A stretch of DNA of 64,000 nucleotides from Panorpa germanica (lineage: Eukaryota > Arthropoda > Insecta > Mecoptera > Panorpidae), in the NCBI GenBank assembly GCA_963678705.1, contig OY783207.1:496001-560000 (forward strand), given 5' to 3'. Made by a program: the position numbers and the translations under genes. Every line of letters begins with the position of its first letter. Within the stretch, counting starts at the first letter, position 1. The notes under the pieces were generated by a model. The model saw only the letters and a list, made by a program, of their open reading frames with translations. It did no database searches and was not told where the DNA came from. Of the stretch, positions 45,361 through 55,173 are shown piece after piece.

Positions 45361-46230
45361 AGGAAATAATCAAAATCCAATAAAAATAATCCAAAAAGTT
45401 CTGTTTTGTCAGGCACACTTTATGATGAAACTGTCTTTATTTAATTTTAAGCTAATTAGCAAACTAGAATGCTATTTAGCCAACACCAGATCCGTGCGGC
45501 ACGGCTGACAAACAAACACTAAGACACAAACGGCGCGATTTGAAAATATATAAAATAATGCCTTTCCCTAGTTTACCTTTTACCAAGCCAATTTAAACAT
45601 TTTCTTATATAAAATCAGACTTTAAAGTCGCAACACCGTTACAATATAAAGGCTGATTGAAAGAGTGGGATAGATATATATAAATTACGTTTAATTATGT
45701 TTCTACTTCACTCTCACCAATCCGCAAAATAATTCAGATTAAGTATACCTGGATTTAAGTAGGGGAAATATAAAGTTTTCGTATATTTAATATACAGCAA
45801 CATTCATAAAATCTGTGCTAGTGATGAATGTGCGAGTGGAACAGCGATACACAACTCTGTAATTGGAAAAGCTTTCGTCTCTGTCTACCTGTAAGCCTAT
45901 ATGTGTCACATGTTAACACTTTTGCTTATTGCATGCAACTAAGCAAGAGTATTTATTAATATGAATCAAGTTTGTATAATAGTGTTGTGTATTAATATTA
46001 ATAATTGTTGCCGTAGTTGTATTTCATTTCGACGGCTCTTTTCATGTTTTGGCTGCAGGTGTCTTAAGGCGGTACATCACTAAACATTAACATTAGCTTA
46101 ATTCTCATTTAGCTTAGCTTAAATATGTATTAGGTTTTAAAGCGCAATTCGCATTAAAAATTTAACTGGTAGAAAATGAATTGGTTAGGACCTGGGTTAG
46201 AAATCAATTCTTTGAAATAATGGTGTAGTC
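45361..46230 (-). promoter_or_regulatory. Upstream region of laccase 2 with a TATA-like site
   Basis: On the minus strand a TTTATATATT stretch lies at about 45544-45557, followed roughly 30 bases downstream by TCTTAGTG near 45520, which resembles an initiator. That would give a 5' UTR of about 160 bases ending at the ATG at 45357. This is inferred from spacing only; AT-rich DNA produces such matches easily. The rest of the stretch shows no gene. Confidence 0.3.
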
Positions 46231-46238
46231 CCTTAATA

Positions 46239-47302
46239 CAGCGGTTCTCAAAGTGTGGGGCGCGACCACCAAGGAGGCGCAATGAAGGCTCAGGGGGGGG
46301 CCCAAAGCTTGGTTGAAAAATTAATTAAATTTACTTACAAAATAATAAAGCAAACTTTTTATTTTTAAAATTACAACAAGTGTATAATTTTTAGTCAACG
46401 TCGTAAGAGTGCCGAACATTTTATTTTTTTTAGTTTATCAGAAAATACAGAAAAAAGATGCAAACCTTCTGCAATGGACTGAAAAGGTGAATAGCTTTGT
46501 AATGAAGCTAAGTTTATACGAAGGCGGTCTGAAAAGTGACAATTTGGAGCTATTTCCTAATCTTAAAATTATGATTGAAGAAATGGATCTCAAAACTATT
46601 CCAACCAATGCAAAGAAATGCTTTCTTAAACACTTAGCAATCCTCAAATCTCAAAAACTTAGATGGTTTGGCATGAATTCAAAACCCGTTCAAACCATCA
46701 GTCGATGAGTGCTCCCTCAACATGAAGGAAAAAGAAAATCTCAACGACCTCCAAGGTGACAAGGTGAAGTTTAAAGAATCTTCTCTCACATCCTTCTGGA
46801 TTGGTGTACAAAAGAAAAACCCAATTTTGAGTGAAAGGGCATTGAAAATACTCACTTCATTCGCCACCACTTATTCTTGTGAATCTGAGTTTTTTGCTCT
46901 AGCTGCCATGAAGAGTAAATATCGCTCAAGACTGGATGTGACCAAGGAACTCAGAGTAGCATTATCAGAACTGACACCGCTATGCGCAGAAAACTGCATT
47001 CACTCTGAAGCTCTTTTAATTAGTATTGCTTTGAGTTACAAATAACAATTATGTACTATAGTAGCTAAAATACCTAAATAAATTGTAATTCTTTGTATAG
47101 AATTTTTGGTTTGATTACGATTAAACCTATTGCCCCATTAGAGTATGCATAGAATGTGCAAAACTTAATCAAATAAGAATTGACTGTAAAATTTCAGATG
47201 CGACTCCCTTATAATATATAGTACGCTTACATGTAGGGGGGCCCGGCTTACAGCTGGATTATGCACGATATGGGCTCGAAGTAAAAAGTTTGAGAACCGC
47301 TG
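46239..47302 (+). mobile_element. hAT element with decayed transposase, perfect 8-bp duplication
   Basis: Ends CAGCGGTTCTCAAAGTGTGG and, complemented from the right, CAGCGGTTCTCAAAC: 14 identical terminal bases. CCTTAATA flanks both ends (46231-46238 and 47303-47310). 1064 bp. The interior keeps only the C-terminal part of a transposase, so it is an internally deleted derivative that needs another transposase to move. It lies about 0.9 kb upstream of the laccase 2 start. Confidence 0.93.
46409..47045 (+). pseudogene. hAT transposase, C-terminal remnant (ZBED5/SCAND3-like)
   Basis: Two open stretches in different frames. The first ends MNSKPVQTISR; the second continues the same protein (NPFKPSVDECSLN, then SERALKILTSFATTYSCESE, then FFALAAMKSKYRSRLDVTKE). 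The join needs a 1-base shift near 46682. The LLSFATTYxCE-F-----KSKYRSRL pattern is the hAT C-terminal dimerisation region shared with domesticated ZBED5 and SCAND3/FAM200-type proteins. The N-terminal zinc finger and most of the catalytic core are missing. Not functional. Confidence 0.8.
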
Positions 47303-47310
47303 CCTTAATA

Positions 47311-49321
47311 CATATAACGAGGCAAAATGAATTTTTCATAAAATTTTTCAAAAATGTCTGAGTCTAATCTATAATCCCTAAAAAGGTTTTTTCACCTTTT
47401 CGTAATTTGATAAAAAGAAGTTCCTGAAATCTTAATGTGTTGTGCTTTTCTCAGACGGTTTCATATATTTTGCAAGATATCCATTTGCAAGTGTTGTACT
47501 GTGTACTAGACAATTACAAATATGTCTTAAAAACACGTAACGGTGCTGTTGATTTCCCTTCACCTTTGCTGGACACAATTGGAGCATTCCCACTCAACTA
47601 AGAAAACATATAAATTCTAAAAAAAACATGTTAGTTCCGCAGAATGAGTTCAAACGTTGAAAAAAATTTAAAAATGAACATTTACAAATAAGAAAATAAA
47701 AAGTATGTAAGTGGTATGTTGGTTTTTAAAGAACCTAGTACCAATATTGACAAACAGCCTTAATTACCGGATCTAAATCAAGACCAGGCAGCAACTACTG
47801 GCGACCGGCCATTGAGATTGAAATTGAAATTGGAATTACATAGTAACGCTGAATTTCAAATCATTTTCTATGTTAACTTTCTGTTCTGTTCAACTGTTTG
47901 ACAATTTAGTCATGGTTTTTGCGACAATTTTTTTTATTTCTAAACTAAATGCAACTCGATCCGTTTCCGGGATTTCTGCACTTTATTAGAGCGAATTAGT
48001 AGTATTAACTGTTTAGTATAAAATTGCAATTAATCTATTGAGAAATATTTTGTGTTTTATAGAAATCGTTTACTACATACATATTTGTAATATTGTACTT
48101 GTTCAACGTTTTTATTGAACTGTTACTTTATTTTTATAGGAAAAATAGTAATAAGTGAAGGTTATTAAATTATTGGAGTTGCCTATGTCATATTTCATAT
48201 TTTAGGCGTCAGTAGGTTTTAGAATTCACGCTACATAGCAAAATCTGTCCAAGTTTTCGCTTATATCTCTGCTCCACTAAAAAGTTTAGTACATCTTCTA
48301 TCGTTTGCGCTGGTTTTCAAAATTTGTCACTTCTGAAAATTTTATACTGGAGAGAATGAACCAGAAGTAACTACGATGAATGAGGAAGTAACTGTAATTT
48401 TGTGTTCACTAGTTCCGCTTTTTTGGAACACATAGCATACAGTAGCATTTTCAACTGTGAATAACTTTTTATAAACAATAATTTATTCCAATTTTCATTG
48501 ACGTCAATCAACTTATTTTTTATCTGCGCTGTAGTAAATGTACTACAAGTTAAATTTATTTAAACAACATTGAAAGTATTGTGTTTTTAATTCTAAATTA
48601 ATATAATTTCTCTTAATATGCAAATGAATTCAATCTAAAAGTGTTAGAGCATTTTTTGCGAATGAGCCACAATTCGTACGCTAATGTGTTACTTAGTATA
48701 GAACACAGAGGGCAGGGCAGTATTATTTGAACGTGCAATTACCGTTTTAATAGTGCAGGCGTGTGCTATGAAATACATAATATTAAAAATAAATCAAGTG
48801 GTTTACTTTTTTATATGAATATGTTTGGTAACACTTTGTTTGAACCAGCTTGAACAATAAGTACAATGCCCGAATGGACCATTACCGAGATATTGAAACG
48901 GTACTAAAAAAAAAAAACAGAAAAAAGACAACAAGAAAAAAGCCGTAGGCAACGAAAGTCGTTCAGAAAAAAATGAGTTTAGCCATCAGCCAAATATATT
49001 TAATCATTTAAAAATCACGTCATACCAGGGCCGCTGAATGTATCACTTGTGTACAAACTAGAGTATAATTTATTTTCTAAGTTCCAAATATTAAATTATA
49101 AAACTTTTGTTAAATAAATTGCAAGTGAATTTCTTTGACTGTAATTCACTTTTGTTTGTATTCCTAAAACGGGTTAAAAATTTAATGTTTTCAAATTTTT
49201 ACATGTATACTTTTCATTTCATAAAGAGTACGCGATCGGATTGCATGGTTACTACTGTTAAAGATGCATAAGATTGAGAGTACCACAGGGTCCATCACTC
49301 AAGAAGGTGTTAAATTTTATT
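47311..49321. other. Intergenic DNA, nothing recognised
   Basis: AT-rich. A few GAAATT units occur near 47817-47834. No gene, RNA or element ends were seen. Confidence 0.45.
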
Positions 49322-49324
49322 TAA

Positions 49325-49681
49325 GGCCGTCTGCGCACGGGTCGAAAACGAAAAACGAACCATGTCGAGCCGTGTTTCGTGACTCTACAGAATTTTTAAA
49401 AACAGCATAATAGGGAATTTTATTGTGTCGTTTTTGCATGTATGTATTTAAATCTCTGTTCATGATGTCCCCATCAAAAGCATGCAACGTAATTGCATTG
49501 CGACCAAGAAACATAGTTGCTGAAAACCAATATCAAATCAGTTTAGTTTTGTTCGTGCCGTGTGTGTTCTCTCATTCGTATACACGTGCGTTCTCTCATT
49601 AACAACACAGTTGCATTCTCACTCGGTTCGGGCAGATTCGGGGCTAAGGTTTGCAATCAGTCGCCTCATGTGCGGACGGCC
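49325..49681 (+). mobile_element. PIF/Harbinger-like MITE
   Basis: Left end GGCCGTCTGCGCACGG; the right end complements to GGCCGTCCGCACATGAGG. TAA flanks both ends (49322-49324 and 49682-49684). 357 bp, noncoding. Class is inferred from the duplication and the G/C-rich start. Confidence 0.75.
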
Positions 49682-49684
49682 TAA

Positions 49685-50132
49685 GAGTACTTGCGATCAT
49701 ATTTTGATAAGAAACGTGGCAGAACTGAATTTATTTATAAATAATTATTTATAAAAATTATTTACTCAAAAACCAGATGAACCAAATAATCACGCAAGGT
49801 TCAGATACAAGTCCTATTATATGCTATAGCAATATTTGAAATTATAATTATAATTGTAACAATCTAATAGCTTTGAGTGTACATTTATTTTAAAGTATCA
49901 ATAATAACTTTAAAAGCGTTCGGCAAAGAACTACAAGGACATTCTTGTACCGAGGCACGCGCACGGTTATAACGCAGTGCCACACATTCACCTGAACGAT
50001 TTCAACAAGCGATTTTTGTACCTAGCGTGTGAATTTTGAAATCAGGTAGTAGTTACTTTAGACACCTTAAAGTAGACACATATCCTACGTTGCTTACGAA
50101 GTCATTTTCTGCAATACCTACTTTTGTTTTTA
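49685..50132. other. Intergenic DNA, nothing recognised
   Basis: No coding or repeat signal was seen between the two DNA transposons. Confidence 0.4.
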
Positions 50133-50140
50133 GTTTCACG

Positions 50141-51159
50141 CACCGGCGTAGCTAGGTATGGGCCAGTCGGTGCTGTGCACCGGGGCCCCCAAGCCCAGGG
50201 GGCCCTCGGACTTTTATAACTTATATTTATATTTTAACGGTTTCACAGTGAAGTAATACTCTTAGTAAATAGTTATTCCCGACAATGCTTACAATACTTT
50301 TATAACAAAAACATAAACAGTAACAAAAATTCTAAATAGGAATGAATTTTTTTTTATTGAGAATGTATTTCATACTCACTTGTGTACAAATTTATCACTA
50401 AACATGAGGGAGGGGGGAAGCATGGACCAGGCAAGGGTCTAAGTCTATTACGTAATTCTCTCAGGCAGAGGTACGCATTCTAGAATTGTTTATGTTGAGA
50501 TTAAGCTGAAACAAAGGTGCTGCAGAATTGTACTTAGAGTCTTAGAGCGTAATATCGCTAACAATATACAGAAAAGACATATGTATATTTCCTTTGGTCT
50601 ACTATTAAAACATCATAATAATTGATCTCGATAAGATAGAAAGAGTGACATAAGTAAAAACATAGTACGGTGCACTTACCGATTTTGAAGCAGGGAAGAA
50701 ATATTTAAAATTACTATTTTCAATAATGTACTAGACACAATAATAGGTCAATTAAAAGCACGTTTTAGTGGTATCAGTGCAGTTAGTCAAATATTCAATT
50801 TTCTAACACCAACATTTTTACTGGATGTAGATGAAACAACTTTATTACAAAAGTGTGACCAATTTCAAAGTAAATATTCTGATATAATAGGCCCCAACTT
50901 TTCCATTAAATTTTTTAATATATACCACCTACTTCTACCTGAATTATCTAAGGAACACAAGACACACATACACATACATGTAGTAAGTAGTTTTGCTGTG
51001 CTATGCAGTGCACGATAAAGAGCTGATGATAAACTAATAGCTTTGTACCTTTAAAGTATTTATATATATTTATATCTGACTTGAAAAACCTAAACAGTTT
51101 AATTAGGGGCCCAGATTTTTTTTTGCACCGGGGCCCTTGGTTACCTAGCTACGGCACTT
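50141..51159 (+). mobile_element. hAT element with ZMYM1-like transposase fragment, perfect 8-bp duplication
   Basis: Left end CACCGGCGTAGCTAGGTATG; the right end complements to AAGTGCCGTAGCTAGGTAAC. GTTTCACG flanks both sides (50133-50140 and 51160-51167). 1019 bp. It carries a short open transposase remnant at 50689-51018 and is the longer relative of 24289-25003. The outermost bases have diverged from the usual CAGTGGCG, which may have frozen this copy. Confidence 0.88.
50689..51018 (+). pseudogene. hAT transposase fragment, ZMYM1-like
   Basis: Open for about 110 codons between TGA (50686-50688) and TAA: REEIFKITIFNNVLDTIIGQ, LKARFSGISAVSQIFNFLTP and DQFQSKYSDIIGPNFSIKFF can be read, ending LLLPELSKEHK. 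This resembles the transposase-derived part of zinc finger MYM-type protein 1-like hAT proteins. No start, zinc finger or dimerisation region is present. The last 20 or so codons run into the noncoding 3' part of the element. Confidence 0.65.
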
Positions 51160-51167
51160 GTTTCACG

Positions 51168-52029
51168 GAATTGTAACGTATCAATTAAAAAAAATGTTTT
51201 TCGAGAATTCTAAAAAACAACTATGCTAGGAACTTTATCAATATGTTAATAATACTATGAAAATATAATTGCTTGGCTATATAAATAATTGCAATGTTTC
51301 TAAGTACTGTCAACTAAGTTGTCATTAGCTCATGTTATGTTGTCTTATTATGCAAATAGCAATAAACATAAGATTTTAAACTGTATTATTTAGATAGCTA
51401 TACTTAACATAATAATTATTTCACAAATTATATCTATTTGAACTTTTAAATGTCTGTCACATATGATAACGTATGAACATAAAATGTAAGTACTACTTTT
51501 TACTACAGATAAAATGTTAAATATTAATAGAGAGAGAGAGAGAGATATATATATATATATAATATTTTGCGTGTTAAAATTTTCATTTCTTGGAGTATGA
51601 TTTTTATTTTGAATTTCCCTCTCAATCTGACGCGAACCTTGCTTACCTTTATCTATATATTTAATGCTAGTGAGATTTGTGTGATTTAAATATTTTTCTC
51701 ACGGTTTTTTTTTTACCTTGAAGGACACTTTGCGAACTTGACGGACCAATGCGTGGTCTCTTTGTTAAGCGAACAAATCTTTAATCGGGCTCAATGGTTT
51801 TCGTGTATTTTTATCGATATCGATCGATAAAACAACGTTTCATGTTGATACTGTAATATTATCTGTTTATCTAATTTTTATTAAAATCATTTTATATAAT
51901 AAACAAGAGAGTGTTTGCAAAAACTTTAAACAGCCAATAGCGCAGGCGCTATAGGTAGTTGAGTATGCAAAATGTGAGGAAAAGTAGTACTAAAAATTAT
52001 GCAATTTTTTACGTTGCCTGACGTGAAGA
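51168..52029. other. Intergenic DNA with a microsatellite and a DRE-like site
   Basis: (AG)n followed by (AT)n at 51529-51562. TTATCGATATCGATCGATAA at 51811-51830 includes TATCGATA, the DRE core known from Drosophila promoters. No gene was found beside it, so a function is not supported. Confidence 0.45.
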
Positions 52030-52660
52030 GAATATATGTAATATTAGACAGATATGACGATCCTATATTATAATGTCCGAGGTGTATGTTTGTTTTCTTA
52101 TATTCTTAAATGTTAATATGTTTACGCGATTCGTATGGTAGCTCGAAAACGGCTCCTCAATGTTTCTGAAAATTTCCTATTTCGTAGAGAAAAAAATTCT
52201 AAGACTTTTGGCGTCCTCGGATTTTTCCCTGAATTTCCTGGAAACCCGTAATTTTGGAAAAACTGGAAAAAAAAGTGATCCCTTTTTTGCTGTATTACTT
52301 TTAACTCGTAAAAGATAGAAAGTTGAAATTTTGCATGTGTATTAAGCTATTTAATGCTGACATTTCTCAAAAATTAGAAATTCATAAATTGAAAAAGGGG
52401 GGGTTGAAGAAATTCGGGGGCCCGGTAGGGAACTTTGGAGAAAGTTCATATTCTGGATTCTAGAATAATTAAGTATATTATTAATAAAAAAAATTCAAAA
52501 TTTCAAAATTTTATTTGGGGGCACGGGGGCAGTATTTGCCGAGAGTAAAAATTGTGCTAGAAACTTGAAATTTTGTATATACGCTAACCCCGGTAACTTA
52601 TTTACGAATCGATTATTGGATTCAAATCATACACGCCAAAAAGACGTCGCTTTGCAAGTC
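52030..52660 (+). repeat. Unclassified dispersed repeat G, copy 1
   Basis: Matches 59190-59955 in the same orientation. Shared blocks include GTAGAGAAAAAAATTCTAAG, AACTTTGGAGAAAGTTCATA and GGATTCTAGAATAATTAAGT, and GGGGGCACGGGGGCAGTATT, ending GATTCAAATCATACACGCCA. Near the right end copy 2 has about 180 bp more. No inverted ends or reading frame found; a nonautonomous element of unknown class. Confidence 0.65.
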
Positions 52661-53193
52661 AAAAACATTCAATAATTTTTTTTTATTTTTTTCATTTAAC
52701 AATCCATCCTCACTTTCACTATTAGAAAAAAGTATAAATTATTACTGAAATAATCATTAAAATGATTTTATAGATTGTACTCAATACATTTCCTTTACAA
52801 ATAAGAGTAGAGGGGTAAAAAAAAAATGGACCAAATATTTGACCGGCAAGATCCGCATTATTAATTTAATGGTGGAAATAATTTGGTGGAATTTGGTCCT
52901 CACATTTTGCATACTCACTTACCTCTAGCGCCCGGTCTACAAACAAATTTTAAGATTTGTAGCGTTTGTATCTTTTTGAAATGATAATATTATAATTCAA
53001 ATTCTGTTGGATAAATATTTTTCTATATGATGTGCAACTGTGAAGAATCGGCAAAGAAGCGTGAGGTAATATTTCACAAAAGGATATAACATTTAAACAT
53101 TCTTTTTCTTAAAATAATTTTTAAATTTGTTCTTGTTTTGAATACAATCATGAAATGAGAGAAAAACTCTTGTCAATTGCAATCTTGTATGGC
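52661..53193. other. Intergenic DNA, nothing recognised
   Basis: AT-rich, no coding or repeat signal that I can support. Confidence 0.4.
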
Positions 53194-53209
53194 ATAATAG
53201 TGTTATAGA

Positions 53210-53882
53210 CATAAATATAAAAAAATATAATATAAATATAAATATAATATATAAAAAAAAGATATAAAAGGTTTTGGGAAAGTAATATAACTCAGTACTT
53301 AATAGAAAAAGACATAAAAAACAAATGAAGGACAGAAAGGTTTAGATTGGGAAATGAGGAAAAAGGAAACAGATACTGGGAAAGTAGTGAGGAAAGAATG
53401 TGTAGAGTGTACGGAACGGAGGACGAAACACTGGAGCACATTAAGTTTGATTGTAAGGAAAAAGTAGGGAGTGAGATGAATATTGGGCAGCTCTTAAAAG
53501 GGGGTAAGGAAGGGAACAGATGGATGGCAGAAATAATTAGAAGAAGGAAGACTGAAGCTTTTTAAATCTTTTTAAGGCAGAAGAATGTAATGCCGAAAGT
53601 GAAGGGAAGAGGTGGATGGCGGAGATAGAGAAAAGAAACTAGGAAAAAGAAGGAATGGCAGAGTAGAAACAGGAGGGACAGTAGCAGGAGGAGCGAAGCA
53701 GTAGCAGTTTTGTTTTTATTTGTATAAGGAATTTTATATATATTTTTTTTCGTTTGAAAAAAAAAATGAGAATGTTTAGATTTAATAAGGATCAAAATTG
53801 AATTAAGTACAATGACATGTATATAAATGAGTTAAGGCACAAGAATGTAGTGCCAAATGGCAAAAATATTAAAAATAAAATA
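53210..53882 (+). mobile_element. 5'-truncated LINE, R1/Jockey-like C-terminus, 16-bp target duplication
   Basis: Flanked by identical 16-mers ATAATAGTGTTATAGA at 53194-53209 and 53883-53898. It contains the end of a reverse-transcriptase ORF, then a purine-rich tail (GGGAAGAGGTGGATGGCGGA, GATAGAGAAAAGAAAC), AAGGCACAAGAATGTAGTGC and an A-rich end. The first 55 bases are AT-only filler rather than LINE coding sequence, possibly added at the 5' junction. Confidence 0.9.
53347..53565 (+). pseudogene. LINE ORF2 C-terminal end
   Basis: Reads LGNEEKGNRYWESSEERMCR, then VYGTEDETLEHIKFDCKEK, then SEMNIGQLLKGGKEGNRWMA, ending RRKTEAF and a stop. The RFRxGNE-xxNRYW and CRxxG...ET.EH....C pattern is the usual C-terminus of R1- and Jockey-related elements. 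The second Cys of the zinc motif is Tyr here. A TGA at 53326-53328 interrupts the frame just upstream. Nothing upstream of this segment remains. Confidence 0.8.
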
Positions 53883-53898
53883 ATAATAGTGTTATAGA

Positions 53899-54695
53899 TC
53901 TAGCCTATAGGATCTCCAATTCCGGATGTAACAATATATTAACCTGAAAATTACTGCTGAGTAATGTTATTATTTTATTAACACTATATCCAAACATTTT
54001 TTAGTTGTTACAAATAACTTAGTTCCGCAATAGTGGGGGTGTGTACTGGTCAGGGCGTGGTCAGTATCTCAAAGCCACTGGACAGGAATGCCGAATGGTT
54101 AGCCAAAGCCAAAGTACTCAATGTCATTTACGTACTGTACAAGATATCCATATGGTATCTCAATAAATATCGAAATGTCCTTGTTCGGTAAATTAGACCA
54201 TATAACATGTTGCCAGCCAGCCACTACTGGCATGATTTTGTTGATAACTTTGTCTACAATGGTACAGAACACAGAGCCGATATATTGTAATGGCGATTGT
54301 ATCGCAATGATATACATATTCGATTAGTTTTTATATGAGCGCGAGTATAGCATATAATATACAGTTCAATAAGCAGTATGTTTTTAATTAGATAAGATAA
54401 AAAAGCAACCTTGCGGTACGGTAAGCTGATTGGAACGTAATAAAGCTTTTAAATGCCCGGAGGACTATTTACATAATGCAGAACGCTATATAACTATACA
54501 TTTTCACAACTTTGTAGACGAAAAATATGCAAATAACTTTTTGTCTGTAACAATTAAAACTAGTATTAATCTATTATTTATATAAATGAATTTGCAGAAA
54601 AACCATTCATAGTCAGTTATTGGTTGTAGGTCGTAGGTTAATTAAATTTATTCTTTTGCTGATTTATTTATTAAAAAATAACAATTAGACAACCC
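53899..54695. other. Intergenic DNA, nothing recognised
   Basis: Overlapping open frames of about 70 codons at 54099-54327 on both strands show no family resemblance. Confidence 0.4.
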
Positions 54696-54698
54696 TAA

Positions 54699-55170
54699 AG
54701 TATCATTCCCACTCACTGCTTTAATTTAATTTTGTATTTTGTTTTTAATTTAATTTATTTTTTAAGTTTTCTTAGTTTTTTTTAGAACCTTAGAAGTTCC
54801 AATGTTTTAAATTAAAAATACTAAATCAAGAACAACCTCCAAAAAATGTCAAAATGCAAATGTCTGTCAAAATGCAGTAGGATTTACTTTTACAAGAAAT
54901 TCATTGTCAGTTTTTGAAAAATATAGAAGAGAAAACAATTTATATTACTAATTATTAGTAAAAATAGCAATTTTAATTATTTCACATTCAATTATGTCGA
55001 ACAGTCAAAAAAAATTATTACTAACGATGCATACGCACTAACTAAATTTACTAAACTTAAATTAAAACACAAATGTGAAAAAAAATGCTTAAACGAAAAT
55101 CTGAAATCTAGATTGGAATATTAAATAAAAACAGTAAATTAAATATCAAACAGTGAGTGGGAATGAGGCT
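54699..55170 (+). mobile_element. MITE family B, copy 2
   Basis: Left end AGTATCATTCCCACTCACTG; the right end complements to AGCCTCATTCCCACTCACTG. Flanked by TAA (54696-54698) and TTA (55171-55173), so the duplication is not exact. 472 bp, same orientation and order of blocks as 19899-20397. Confidence 0.72.
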
Positions 55171-55173
55171 TTA

